The notes under the pieces are model-generated. The model saw only the letters and a program-made list of their open reading frames with translations. It did no database searches and had not been told where the DNA came from. A stretch of 64,000 nt of DNA from CAVQYV01 sp963718295 [NCBI: uncultured Methylomirabilota bacterium] (lineage in GTDB: Bacteria > Methylomirabilota > Methylomirabilia > CAVQYV01), in contig CAVQYV010000003.1 in the NCBI GenBank assembly GCA_963718295.1, positions 372,001 to 436,000 of the forward strand, given 5' to 3'. Shown here piece after piece: positions 45,340 through 55,636 of this stretch. The translations under genes were made by a program, and so were the position numbers. Numbering within the stretch: the stretch's first letter is position 1; the number at the start of each line of letters is the position of its first letter.

Positions 45340-47554
45340 ATGGAAATCAAGCATTCCAGCTGCTACTTTTGCACCAGCAGAGGCTGCGCCATGAAGGTGT
45401 ACGTGGAGGACGGCCGGGTGCAGAAGGTCAAAGTCGACATGGACGCGCCCGTCATCCCCGGCGCGTTCTGTGTCCGTCCGCTCCTGGCCAAGGAGTATCA
45501 GGAACATCCTTTCCGGTTGAGCTACCCCATGAAGCGCCGGGCCGAGCGCGGGGCCAATCAGTGGGAGCAGATACCGTGGGATCAAGCCCTGGATGAGATT
45601 GCCGATCGGTTGAGCCGCATCCGGGAGCAGTATGGAGCCGAAGCCCTGGCGACGCAGCTCCGGCACGGGACGGGGCGCCTGGGATTTCGCCAAGACCCGC
45701 TTCATGAACCTCTTCGGAAGCCCCAATCGTTTTGGCGCGGTGACCATCTGCTATGGACCAAGAAGCATGGTCGGGCTCATCACCTTCGGCGGGCCCTTAG
45801 CGCCGGACCGAAAACCGGGAAAGACCCGCCTGATGACCCTCTGGGGCCGAAATCCCCATGAAGGGGGGCCTTCAACGTGGCGCAGCTTTCAGAAGGCGAG
45901 GCAGGCGGACATGAGGACCATGGTGGTGGACCCTCGCTGTACCGAAGCGGCGCGTCAGGCCGACTGCTGGGTCCAGCTCAGGCCCGGAACCGATGCCGCC
46001 CTGGCACTGGGGATGATGCATGTCATCATCGAAGAGGGGCTTTTCGACCGGGATTTCGTCGAAAGACATACCTTTGGCTTCCCTCAGCTGAGAGAGCGCG
46101 TCAGGGAGTACCCTCCGGAGAAAGTCTCCCCCATCACCGGCCTTTCCCTATACAAGCTCATGGAGGCCGCGCGATTCTTTGCGGCTCACCAGCCCTCCAC
46201 GATGGTGATCGGCGTGGCGGCGGAGCACAGCGCGCCCAACAGCATCCAGGCCATCCGGGCCATCAACCTCCTCCTGGCTATCACTGGCAGCATCGACGTA
46301 GAGGGAGGGCAGCTCCTTTCCGGTCCCTGCCAGGGGTTCATACCCGATGCCGCCATGGAGCTCAACGATCGGCTCCCGGTCGAGCAACGCAAGAAGCAGA
46401 TCGGAAGCGACCGTTTCCGGCTCTTGAGCTATCCCGGCTGGGAGCGGGTCCAGGAACAGCTTCGTAAGAGGTGGGGCGATTTGCATCCGGCGGCCGCCTA
46501 CCTCAACTGCATGGCTCACGCGCCGAGCGTTTTCCGGGCCATGATTACGGGAAGGCCTTATCCGGTCAGGGCCCTGATGGTTTCAGGAAGCAATCCCCTT
46601 CTCTCTTATGCCAACACCAAGCGGGTCTACCAGGCGCTCAAGGCCACTGAGCTCCTGGTAACCTTCGATGTCACCTGGACACCGACGGCCCAGATCTCCG
46701 ATTACGTCCTTCCTGCGGCCTGCTGGATGGAGAGGCCGGACATGGGCAACTTCGCTTCGGTGGGAGCCTATCCCCTCGTTCAGATCGGAGAGGCAGCGGT
46801 CCCTGCGAAAGTGCCCGGGCGCTACGAGCGGTGGAACGATTACGAGTTCTGGCGCGCCCTGGGGTTGCGGCTGGGACAGGCGGAGCACTGGCCGTGGGAA
46901 ACCTTCGAGCAGGTCTGGGAATACCGGCTGAGGGAGCTCATGGAAGCCCGAGGTGTGGGGAGTCTGGAGGAGTTCATTCACCAACAGAATTGGGAAGTAG
47001 ATCCCCCAGAGGCCGGCCAATTCGCCCGTGGTCCCCTTGCCACGCCTTCCGGAAAGATAGAGCTTTATTCGACCATTTTCGAGCAGTTAGGCTACGATCC
47101 CCTTCCCCATTACCACGAGCCTGGGGAGCCGGACGCCGAGTGGAGCCGTTATCCTCTTTTGAACATCAGCGGCGTCCGGGCCATGCCCTACCACCACAGT
47201 GAATTCCGCCACGTGGAAGGCTTTCGCAAGCGCCATCCTGATCCCATCGTCGAGATTCACGTCGACCTGGCTCGCCGAAGGGGTATCGCCGACGGAGACT
47301 GGGTCTGGATCGAAACCCCTCTCGGTAGAGTCAAACAGCGGGCCCGGCTGACCACTTCCTTCGATCCCCGATATATCTCTACCCAGCATGGCTGGTGGTT
47401 TCCCGAAAAATCCCCCGAGGAGCCCTCCCTCTACGGGCTGTGGGACTCCAACATCAATGTCACCACCGACGATGACCCGGACAAATGCGATCCCCTTTCC
47501 GGCGGCTGGCCTTTCAAGGGCCCCTACCTTCGCTGCAACATCTCCAAGGCCTGA
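45340..47554 (+). CDS. Molybdopterin oxidoreductase 2, one frameshift
   Basis: The N-terminal part reads Cys8, Cys11, Cys16 and Cys44 for a [4Fe-4S] cluster. The frame then breaks at the G4 run 45672-45675. Removing one G joins RHGTG to AWDFAKTRFMN and gives one protein of about 737 residues ending at 47554. Later blocks are intact: a CYGPRS metal-ligand Cys, WVQLRPGTDAALALGMMHVI, and the C-terminal MGD domain (YISTQHGWWFPEK). It belongs to the same branch as the 35458 gene but is a distinct paralogue. It is the last gene of the trp-like operon, with no ferredoxin gene beside it. The frameshift is probably a sequence error. Confidence 0.82.
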
Positions 47555-47589
47555 TCTCGGCTATCTTCATCCCCTCTTTTTGGCATCCG

Positions 47590-48780
47590 TTACTCTTTTT
47601 CTCTGAAGACCGCGGGAACCTTCTTAAGGGAAAAAGCCGCCCCCAGGAGGCCCAGGACCCCATTCAGAACAAAAACAGAAGAGAGCCCGATCTTTTGGGC
47701 GCAAACTCCCGAGAGGATCGGCCCCAGGCTCATCCCGATGGCATAGAGGGACTGGAAAAAGCCCATGGCTGTGGCTTGCTGCTCTCTCGGAACCGACTGA
47801 ATCGATAGGCCCATCAGGATGGGAAAGAGAAGCCCCACCCCGATTCCGTTCACGGCCTGGACGAGATAAAGGAGGTGGAGATGACCGACCAGAGGGGTGG
47901 CGAAAACCGCTCCCGAAATGAGCAGAAACCCGGCCATGAGAATGAAACGCTCCGCAAGATAGCGACGGACATAGGTCCCGGAAAGGAGCGTCGCGACCGT
48001 GTTGGGAAGCATGTACCAGAACAGGAGAACCCCCAGATCTCCCTTGGAGGCTCCCAGTTGCTGAGCGAGGATAGGGGTAAATCCATAAGCCGTGGAGAAG
48101 TTGGCGGACTGCATGAGAGCACAAAGGAACGAGGCCGTGAGAAGCACCCGATTGCGGCCTACCTGAAGAACACCCTGCAGCGTGAGGTCTGAACCTGTCT
48201 CCGGACGCACCTCGGAGATTCCCTTGGCCAGAAGAAGGCCCAATAGAGACAGGACTCCTCCCACCCAAAAGGGGGCCGTCCATCCCCAGGCCTGGGCGAT
48301 CTGCCCGCCAGCGTAGTTGGTGGTGATTTGGGCCAGACGGGACGCGCCCATGAGCAGAGACATGGAATGGGCAATGGGGCCGAGGGGAAAATAGCTGGAA
48401 AAGAGAACCGTAAAGGGGACCCACATACTGGCGGCGGCTCCTGCGGTGAGCACCGAAAAAAAGAGCATCCAGGCGTTGCCGGATAGGATGAGACCCAGGT
48501 TGGCCAGCCCGCCGAAGAGGAAGCCCAACAGGATAAAGGGTTTCCTTCTCCGCAGGCGGTCGGACCAAACCCCCAGGGGAATCCGGAGCAGGATCTGCGA
48601 GAGACCGTAGGCCCCCATGACCAATCCCGCAGCCTGCAAGGATCCACTGACATGTTTGGCATAGGGACTCAGAATGGGCATGTAGATATAGATCGCCCCC
48701 CAAAAGAGAAAGGTGCAGAGATAAGAGAGGAGGATCGAGGAGCGATAAGCAAAAGCTCCTGGGGCGTCGGATGAGGTCAT
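47590..48780 (-). CDS. Major facilitator superfamily transporter
   Basis: The product is about 396 residues with 12 predicted membrane helices and the MFS loop motif GVWSDRLRRRKPF after helix 2 (near residue 75), plus a matching second half. It probably exports or imports a small molecule with proton coupling. ATG 48780 is chosen over a TTG at 48843. It converges on the trp-like/molybdopterin operon 35 bases from its end and may move that pathway's product, but this is only inferred from position. Confidence 0.85.
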   Translation of the reverse strand: MTSSDAPGAFAYRSSILLSYLCTFLFWGAIYIYMPILSPYAKHVSGSLQAAGLVMGAYGLSQILLRIPLGVWSDRLRRRKPFILLGFLFGGLANLGLILSGNAWMLFFSVLTAGAAASMWVPFTVLFSSYFPLGPIAHSMSLLMGASRLAQITTNYAGGQIAQAWGWTAPFWVGGVLSLLGLLLAKGISEVRPETGSDLTLQGVLQVGRNRVLLTASFLCALMQSANFSTAYGFTPILAQQLGASKGDLGVLLFWYMLPNTVATLLSGTYVRRYLAERFILMAGFLLISGAVFATPLVGHLHLLYLVQAVNGIGVGLLFPILMGLSIQSVPREQQATAMGFFQSLYAIGMSLGPILSGVCAQKIGLSSVFVLNGVLGLLGAAFSLKKVPAVFREKE

Positions 48781-49303
48781 AGCTGAAGAAAGAGGAGAGG
48801 TAGCATAAGGGGAGACTAATTCAGAGGGCCCAATTGGATCCAACCGCCATGGTTTCCATAGAGGGACTTCTGTGCAAAAATACCCTTTCCGGGTGCCCTC
48901 CGCACATCATGTCATCTCGGGGCATCCTCAGAAAGGCCGATCCTTAATGGTCCATGCGACGAAATAGATCAGAAAATATTGTAAACATATTTGCTGTCCG
49001 CAAAGGCGATAAAGACAGCCACCAAGCCCACGACGGACCAGGCCTGCCAACTCCCAAATCCGAAGGAGACTGCGGCCCCTGCCGCCGCTCCCGTGATAAA
49101 AGAGCACCGGGAGGGGGTCAGGTCTTGCCTCTTGACATTTGACGCCTCGGAGTTAGCCCCTTGGACTTGGAGAGCCTTGGAGTGGACGGAATGATGGCCC
49201 AGGCCTTGCCAAACATTGCTCCTTCCATCCAGGCCCAGGAAAAGAAGGAATCCTTCTGAAGCGGCATGGGCTCGGAAGGGAAACCAATCAGGATTTTCTG
49301 CGG
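48781..49303. other. Intergenic region, nothing recognised
   Basis: This 523-base gap lies between the MFS gene and livF2. I saw no gene-like frame, RNA or convincing terminator. Confidence 0.45.
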
Positions 49304-50014
49304 TCAGATCCCCAGATACGCCTTTCGCAGATGGTCGTTGGCCAGGAGATCTTTCGCCTCTCCCTGCAAGGTGATCCTTCCATTCTCCATCACATAGCCC
49401 CTCCTGGCCAGGGCCAGGGATTTCTGGACATCCTGCTCTACCAGGAGGATGGTGGTCCCCTGGCGATTGATCGCCTCGATGGCCGAGAAGATCGATTTTA
49501 CCATTATGGGGGCCAGGCCCAGTGAGGGCTCATCCAGCATGAGGAGTCTGGGGACCGCCATGAGCCCTCTCCCGATGGCCAGCATCTGCTGTTCACCCCC
49601 ACTCAGGGTCCCGGCCAGTTGGCTTTTCCGTTCCTTTAGCCGGGGAAAGAGCTCGAAGACCTGGCTTAGGGAATCGTCAAACCGCTTCCTGGCCTCAGGC
49701 GTATAAGAGCCTAACTCCAGATTCTCCAGGGCAGTCATATAGGGAAAGAGCTGACGGCCCTCCGGAATCTGCACGATGCCCAGATCTACGATCGAGTGGG
49801 CGGGTAGATCGTTGAGGTGATTTCCACAAAAAAGGACCTGACCCGATCTGGGTTTGAGGAGGCCGGAGATCGCCTTGAGGGCGGTGCTCTTCCCTGCCCC
49901 GTTGGCCCCTACCAGGCTGACGATCTCGCCCTCTTCCACCTCCAACGATACGTCGGAGAGGGCCAGGGCATCCCCGTATCTCACCTCGATCCTCTGGACG
50001 CTAAGAAATGACAT
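49304..50014 (-). CDS. livF: Branched-chain amino-acid ABC transporter ATPase LivF (operon 2)
   Basis: The 236-residue ATPase has Walker A GANGAGKST, signature LSGGEQQM and Walker B LLMLDEPSLGLAP, with the family ending KAYLGI. Its start lies 14 bases inside livG2, so translation is coupled. It is a distinct paralogue of the LivF at 16944, with clearly different surface loops. Confidence 0.92.
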   Translation of the reverse strand: MSFLSVQRIEVRYGDALALSDVSLEVEEGEIVSLVGANGAGKSTALKAISGLLKPRSGQVLFCGNHLNDLPAHSIVDLGIVQIPEGRQLFPYMTALENLELGSYTPEARKRFDDSLSQVFELFPRLKERKSQLAGTLSGGEQQMLAIGRGLMAVPRLLMLDEPSLGLAPIMVKSIFSAIEAINRQGTTILLVEQDVQKSLALARRGYVMENGRITLQGEAKDLLANDHLRKAYLGI

Positions 50015-50747
50015 ATTCCTCCCCCAGATAGGCCTTGATCACCCGTTCGTCCTTGGCCACCTCCTGTGGGGTTCCCTCCATGATCTTTTCTCCGTGATGC
50101 AGGATCGCGATGCGATCCGATAAGGACATGATGGCATGCATGACATGCTCCACCACAAAGAGGGTAACTCCTCCCTCCCGGATCTTGCGAATCAGGGAGA
50201 GGGTTTCATCCACCTCGTGAGGGGTCAGCCCCGCCATCACCTCATCGAGGAGGAGAAGATCGGGTCGGGTGGCCAGGGCCCGGGCGAATTCGAGGCGTTT
50301 TCGATCGGGCAGGGTGAGGCTCTTGGCCAGCATCCTTTTCTTCTCCCCCATCCCCATCCCATCCAGGATTTCGGAAGCCTCCCTTTTCGCTTGTTCCGCG
50401 CTCCTGATTTTAGAGAATACCCCGATCATCACATTTTCCAGGACGGTTAGATTGCCAAAGGGCTTCACCACCTGAAAGGTTCGGCCAATCCCCAACTGGC
50501 AGACCTGATGGGGCTGTCGGATCCCGGAAAAGCCTTGGCCTTTGAATTCGATGGTTCCCGCATCCGGCCGATAGACCCCGGAGACCAGGTTGAAGAGGGT
50601 GGTCTTTCCCGCTCCATTGGGACCGATGAGGCCGAAGATCTCTGCCCTCCTCACCTCCAGGTCCACTTCCTTGACCGCGGCCAGGCCACCAAAATACTTC
50701 GTCACCTTCCTCGTGCGCAGGATCACCGGATGGGCATCAGCAGTCAT
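50001..50747 (-). CDS. livG: Branched-chain amino-acid ABC transporter ATPase LivG (operon 2)
   Basis: The 248-residue ATPase has Walker A GPNGAGKTT, the LivG-type region LTLPDRKRLEFARALA and Walker [14 protein letters not shown]. It works with LivF2 to drive the LivHM2 permease. The gap to livK2 is about 100 bases. Confidence 0.92.
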   Translation of the reverse strand: MTADAHPVILRTRKVTKYFGGLAAVKEVDLEVRRAEIFGLIGPNGAGKTTLFNLVSGVYRPDAGTIEFKGQGFSGIRQPHQVCQLGIGRTFQVVKPFGNLTVLENVMIGVFSKIRSAEQAKREASEILDGMGMGEKKRMLAKSLTLPDRKRLEFARALATRPDLLLLDEVMAGLTPHEVDETLSLIRKIREGGVTLFVVEHVMHAIMSLSDRIAILHHGEKIMEGTPQEVAKDERVIKAYLGEEYVIS

Positions 50748-50850
50748 CGGGTCCCCTTTGGCCTCTCATTTTACAGCTTACATCCTCAGCCTGCTGCACC
50801 CGGACGCCTCCGTGCCATATTCGAACCTCACCAAGTCGCCCCATGAAAAC

Positions 50851-52128
50851 CTACTTCTTCCCCTTGGCTCGCTCCTCCCAGGTCGGCAGGGGCACCACCA
50901 TCTCTCTCACCGCAGCTGCCTGGGGGTATACCGTGTATTGCTCCTGATTGAACCATTGCATGACCACTGGCTTGGCCCGCAGATCCGTCCCCTGGTTGGG
51001 GTGCCCGGGAGGCGCGAACTTCACTCCCCATCCGGTGGGGGTGGTGCCTTCCGGGATGTCGGTTTCCATGGCAGCCTTGCGGATCGCTTCCGGATCCATG
51101 GATTTGGCCCTCTTGATCACATCCCACAGGACATTAACTCCCATGTAAGCCCTCAGGGAATGGCCGGACCGCGGCGGGCGTCCGAAGAGCTTTTCGTAAC
51201 GCCGGGCAAACTCCTTCACCCCCGGGCAGAATTTCTCGTTGACATTCCTGGGCTGGGTAATATCGACGTTCAGGATGTAGTTGATGTCGTCTCCCAGGGC
51301 ATCGGCCGAGTCCTTGAGACCATGCCCTCCGCCATTTCCGATGAAGGCCTTGACATTCAATTTCAACTCCTTGGCCTGCCGCCAGAACAGGATCGCATCA
51401 TTGGCGTAGGAGGTGGCCATCAGGATGTCCGGGTTTACGGACTTCAGTTTCATCACCAGCGAGGAGAGGTCCACCGTCTTCGCATTGTAAGGCTCCTCCG
51501 CCACCACCCGAAAACCCCTCGCTTTAGCCGTTTTCACTGCGGAGGTCCCCACCGTAGTCCCGTAAAGCGTGTCTTCGTAGATCACCGCCACCTTGGTATC
51601 CTGAGGCTTCAGTTTCAGTACGGGGCAGATTTTTTTCTCGCACAACTCCACATCCATGATCCCGAATTCGGATGCCAGGGGGCTGATGCGAAACAAGTAG
51701 TTGAACCCCCGCTGGGTGAGGGCATCAGCGATGCCACCCATCTCGAAGCAGACCACCTTGTATTTCTCTGCCACCGCGGTGGAGGCATAGGCGATGGAAC
51801 TGGAATAGGAACCCACGATCACCTTCACCTTTTCCACGGTGATCAGGCGCTCCGCTTCCGCAGTGGCCGCCTTGGCATCAGGGGCGTCGGCCTTGACAAA
51901 TTCGATCTTCTTTCCCAATACCCCGCCCTTCTCATTTTGGGCCACCCGGGCAACCTCGGCCCCCCTCCACTCCTCGGTACCCAGCATGGCCAAGGGGCCG
52001 GTCATGGGATACAGGGTGCCAATTCGAATCATATCCTCGGCCAGGACCGGGATCGCGGAAAAAAAAGTCAGGGAAAGGCAGAAAAAACAAAAGATTGACA
52101 AGCAAAGGACAAACGAATTCCTCTTCAT
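50851..52128 (-). CDS. livK: ABC transporter substrate-binding protein, Liv type (operon 2)
   Basis: The 425-residue protein begins at ATG 52128 (AGGAGGAG 4 bases upstream) with a signal peptide ending near VLAED. The type I binding fold follows (IGTLYPMTGPLAMLGTEEWRG). Compared with operon 1 it sits between livM and livG rather than first. It binds a branched-chain amino acid, amide or aromatic acid in the periplasm; which of these is not readable. Confidence 0.9.
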   Translation of the reverse strand: MKRNSFVLCLSIFCFFCLSLTFFSAIPVLAEDMIRIGTLYPMTGPLAMLGTEEWRGAEVARVAQNEKGGVLGKKIEFVKADAPDAKAATAEAERLITVEKVKVIVGSYSSSIAYASTAVAEKYKVVCFEMGGIADALTQRGFNYLFRISPLASEFGIMDVELCEKKICPVLKLKPQDTKVAVIYEDTLYGTTVGTSAVKTAKARGFRVVAEEPYNAKTVDLSSLVMKLKSVNPDILMATSYANDAILFWRQAKELKLNVKAFIGNGGGHGLKDSADALGDDINYILNVDITQPRNVNEKFCPGVKEFARRYEKLFGRPPRSGHSLRAYMGVNVLWDVIKRAKSMDPEAIRKAAMETDIPEGTTPTGWGVKFAPPGHPNQGTDLRAKPVVMQWFNQEQYTVYPQAAAVREMVVPLPTWEERAKGKK

Positions 52129-52203
52129 GACTCCTCCTCTCAGACTGAGCTTAAAGCCAAGCGCCTGTTCCATCGAATCAGGCAAGGGAGGTCTCTCCGC
52201 TTT

Positions 52204-53244
52204 CTAACCCTCGATCGGGCCTTCCTCTCGGGCAATCGAGTTGGGCGGGGATTTCTCCTCCCGAGAACCGAACCTTCCCCGAATCAACCCCAGGATCCCC
52301 TGGGGCATAAAGGTCACCACCAGCATCAGAATGCAGCCATAGATCACCAGGTGCAAGCCGGCGTACTTTCCGCCCAGCCAAGACCGGAGGAGCTCCTGCA
52401 AGGGGGTTAGGACGAAGGAGCCGATGATCGGCCCTGCCGCAGTCCCCATGCCGCCAATCATGGGCACCAGGGCAAATTGAATGGAAAAATCCAGGGAAAA
52501 CTCACTGTAGGGCTCGATGAAAAGGATGTATTGGGCGTAAAAGACCCCGCCGATGGAGGTTAGGGCAGCGCTGAGAATGGCCGCCTTCAGCTTGGTCGCC
52601 GCGATGTTCACCCCCAAGGATTCTGCGGCATTCTCCTCCTCCCGCAGGGCAATGAGCTGGTAGCCAAATCGTGTTTTCTCGATGAAATAGGAGATCAGAA
52701 ACACCCCTACTGCAAAGGCCAGGACGATGTAAAGGTAGGGCCCCTTTTCCCGGAACGCGAAATTGGCCAGCCCCATCTTCTGGGGAATGGTGATCCCTGC
52801 CGAACCCTTGGTGAAATCCTTGAAGTAGATGACCAGAATGCGGAGGACCTCCGCAAAGGCGATGGTGGCCAAGGTAAAGAAGGGACCGCGCAGCCGAAAG
52901 CAAGGATAACTGATGACTGCCGCAAAGACCGAGGTTATCAAGATGCCGACCGCCATTCCGGCCCAAGGGTTCAAGCCCGTGTACAGATTCAGGAGGACGC
53001 AGCTATAGGCCCCCACGCCAAAGAAGGCGGCATGACCCAAGGAGAGCTGGCCAGCAAAGCCACCTATGATATTCCAGGCTCCTCCCAGGGCGGCATAGAA
53101 GAGAATCATGATGAGGAGGTGGAGGACGAAGGGATTTTGTACCACCAGCGGAAAGACGATCAAGGCTGCCAGAGCCAGGAGAAAGAGATATCCTTTGGGA
53201 TGCCTCAGCCACTCCAGGAGGGACGAAGAGGGAAAGGAGCTCAT
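52204..53244 (-). CDS. livM: Branched-chain amino-acid ABC permease LivM (operon 2)
   Basis: The 346-residue membrane protein shows [20 protein letters not shown] and FRLRGPFFTLATIAFAEV. ATG 53244 overlaps the livH2 stop as ATGA; in-frame sequence upstream of it lies in livH2 and is not homologous. It forms the channel with LivH2. Confidence 0.92.
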   Translation of the reverse strand: MSSFPSSSLLEWLRHPKGYLFLLALAALIVFPLVVQNPFVLHLLIMILFYAALGGAWNIIGGFAGQLSLGHAAFFGVGAYSCVLLNLYTGLNPWAGMAVGILITSVFAAVISYPCFRLRGPFFTLATIAFAEVLRILVIYFKDFTKGSAGITIPQKMGLANFAFREKGPYLYIVLAFAVGVFLISYFIEKTRFGYQLIALREEENAAESLGVNIAATKLKAAILSAALTSIGGVFYAQYILFIEPYSEFSLDFSIQFALVPMIGGMGTAAGPIIGSFVLTPLQELLRSWLGGKYAGLHLVIYGCILMLVVTFMPQGILGLIRGRFGSREEKSPPNSIAREEGPIEG

Positions 53245-54128
53245 TTTTCTCCCATTTCCTCCGATCCCACAATGCCGAAGAGACCGGAGGGCTTGAGCAG
53301 CAATACCAGAATGAAGATGATGAAATAGACCGCCTCCTTCAACTGGGTAGCCAGGTAGAAGCCGCTGTAAGATTCCACGACCCCGATGATCAGCCCACCC
53401 ACCAAAGCGCCGGTTATGTTTCCCATTCCCCCCAGGACCACCACCACAAAGGCGGTGAGGACGAATAGCCCTCCCACGGTGGGGAAGACATAGTAGACTG
53501 GCATCAATAGGCCCCCGGCAATGCCCACCAAGGCAGTTCCCAGCCCGAAGGTGAGGAGATAAATCCTCCGGATATTGATTCCCATGAGGGTGCTGGCCAT
53601 GCGATTCTGGGCTACGGCCCGGATCGCCTTCCCGATGTAGGTCTTCTTCAGGAACAGGAAGAGGCAAAAACTGATCAGGATGGAGGCGACAAAGGCTATG
53701 AGGCGGGGGATACTGATCAGGAAGTCAGAGGCCGAGAGGGCCTTGGTAGAGTAAGCAGTTCTGATGGACCGGTAGTCTGCGGTGAAGAGGAAAAGGGCCG
53801 CGTTCTGCAAGGCCACAGAGAGACCGACGGTGGAAAAGATCTGCATGAAGGAAGGTGCGTTCAAGATGGGATGGATCACCAGGCGCTCGGCAACGAGACC
53901 CAGAAGGAAGAGCAAGGGGGTAACGATCAGGAGGGAGAGGTAGGGATCCATCCCAGCCGAATGGAAAAGGAAGTAGGTCGCATACATGGCGAGCATGAGG
54001 AATTCGCCATGAGCGAAATTGACGATACGGGTCACGCCAAAGATCAGCGTCAGGCCGATGCTGATCAGCGAGTAAATGCCGCCTTGCAGAAGTCCGTTGA
54101 TCGTGAGTTGAATGAACTCTTGCAGCAT
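53241..54128 (-). CDS. livH: Branched-chain amino-acid ABC permease LivH (operon 2)
   Basis: The 295-residue permease has the LivH opening (LTINGLLQGGIYSLISIGL) and RIVNFAHGEFLML. It heads the operon H-M-K-G-F. The 287-base gap before it is shared with the divergent PatB operon and contains that operon's promoter. Confidence 0.92.
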   Translation of the reverse strand: MLQEFIQLTINGLLQGGIYSLISIGLTLIFGVTRIVNFAHGEFLMLAMYATYFLFHSAGMDPYLSLLIVTPLLFLLGLVAERLVIHPILNAPSFMQIFSTVGLSVALQNAALFLFTADYRSIRTAYSTKALSASDFLISIPRLIAFVASILISFCLFLFLKKTYIGKAIRAVAQNRMASTLMGINIRRIYLLTFGLGTALVGIAGGLLMPVYYVFPTVGGLFVLTAFVVVVLGGMGNITGALVGGLIIGVVESYSGFYLATQLKEAVYFIIFILVLLLKPSGLFGIVGSEEMGEK

Positions 54129-54283
54129 TCGGGGCTCATCTATTGGGATAAGAAAACAGTCGGGTATCCTTGTTTTTCAGTGGCGCACTAAATCAGAACC
54201 TACCCTATTTGTAAAGAGAAAACTGGGCTTCGTCAGCTGCTCCCCATGCCCTCCTGCCCCGTATGAGCAAACGCCCTTTTCAT

Positions 54284-54312
54284 TTGACAACCACGTCTCC
54301 TCCATCGATAAT
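54284..54312 (+). promoter_or_regulatory. Sigma-70 promoter for the PatB operon
   Basis: TTGACA (54284-54289) and GATAAT (54307-54312) are 17 bases apart. The sequence CATTTGACAACC around the -35 is also found in the thiM promoter at 62404. Confidence 0.7.
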
Positions 54313-54415
54313 CCAGTTTGCCAAAGGCGGAGTTTACCAATAAGACCCAGCCCATGGCAGAGCCTCAAGGCTCAAGGGAGATCTCATACCGGGAGATCAA
54401 ATTCCGGAGAGGACG

Positions 54416-55567
54416 ATGCGCTACGATTTCGATCAGGTCAGAGAAAGAAGGGGAACGGACAGCATCAAGTGGAAGAAATATGGCGATGACGTCCTCCCCT
54501 TATGGGTGGCGGATATGGACTTTTCCCCTGCCGAGCCCATCCTCCAGGCCCTTCACTGCCGAATCGACCAGGAATTCCTGGGCTATACCCTGCCGCCCGA
54601 CGAGCTCCGGCAGCTGATCCGGGAGAGGCTCCACCGGGTGTACGCATGGCAAATCCAGGATGAGGAAATCCTCTATCTTCCCGGTTTGGTGACAGGCCTC
54701 AATATCTCCTCCCTCGCCTTTGCCGGGCCGGGAGAGGGGATATTGGTCCAGCCGCCGGTTTATCCTCACTTCGTCAAAGATCCCATCCTCCGCGGCCGGG
54801 CCCTCATCGATCCTCCCCTGGTCCCGAATGGGGATACCTACGAGATCGACTTCGACGCCTTCGAGAGATCTATCACCGATCGGACCAAGCTCTTCATCCT
54901 CTGCAATCCCCACAACCCGGTAGGACGAGTTTACAGGCTGCAGGAGTTGGAGCAGATGGCCCAGATCTGTCTGCGTCACAACCTGACCATCTGCTCCGAC
55001 GAGATCCACTGCGACCTCCTCTATCCCGGCTTCCGGCACATCCCCATTGCCACCTTGAGCCCCGAGGTGGCGGATCGGACCGTGACCCTCATGGCACTGA
55101 GCAAGACCTACAATTTGGCAGGCCTGGGATTCGGATTCGCCATGATTTCGAATCCCGAATTACGGAAGACGTGGGCGATTACCAGCCTGGGCGTGATTTC
55201 CGGCGTCAGCATCATGGCCCATGTAGCCGCTCTCGCCGCCCTCCGAGAGGGAGGAGAATGGCTGGCCCAGGTCCTGCTCTACTTGAAGAAGAATCGGGAT
55301 TACCTCTCCCGTTACATCCAAGAGAGCCTTTCCGGCATGCAGATGACCCGAATGGAGGGCACCTATCTGGCCTGGCTGAATTGCCGCGAAGCCGGGATTC
55401 CAGGAGATCCTTTCGAGTTCTTTCTCAAGGAAGCCAGGGTCGCTCTGATGGACGGGAAGGAGTTTGGGAGAGGAGGAGATGGGTTCCTTCGACTGAACTT
55501 CGCCTGCCCTCGCAGCACCCTGAGCGAAGCCCTGGAGCGGATGACAGCGGCCCTGAAGAGGGTCTAA
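54416..55567 (+). CDS. patB: PatB/MalY-type PLP-dependent aminotransferase or C-S lyase
   Basis: The 383-residue fold-type I PLP enzyme shows LPLWVADMDFSPAEP, the CNPHNPVGRV loop, SDEIHCDLLY and LSKTYNLAGLG with the PLP lysine. MalY/PatB proteins cleave cystathionine and other cysteine S-conjugates, and some are aminotransferases. GGAGAGG precedes ATG 54416. It is followed by a GlcG-like gene and a metallo-beta-lactamase gene with short gaps, so the three form an operon. Confidence 0.88.
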   Translation: MRYDFDQVRERRGTDSIKWKKYGDDVLPLWVADMDFSPAEPILQALHCRIDQEFLGYTLPPDELRQLIRERLHRVYAWQIQDEEILYLPGLVTGLNISSLAFAGPGEGILVQPPVYPHFVKDPILRGRALIDPPLVPNGDTYEIDFDAFERSITDRTKLFILCNPHNPVGRVYRLQELEQMAQICLRHNLTICSDEIHCDLLYPGFRHIPIATLSPEVADRTVTLMALSKTYNLAGLGFGFAMISNPELRKTWAITSLGVISGVSIMAHVAALAALREGGEWLAQVLLYLKKNRDYLSRYIQESLSGMQMTRMEGTYLAWLNCREAGIPGDPFEFFLKEARVALMDGKEFGRGGDGFLRLNFACPRSTLSEALERMTAALKRV

Positions 55568-55636
55568 GACAGAAACAAGGGCTACCCGCCCACCAGAGGC
55601 CTGACAATTCAAAATGCAAAAGAAAAGGAGGAGATT

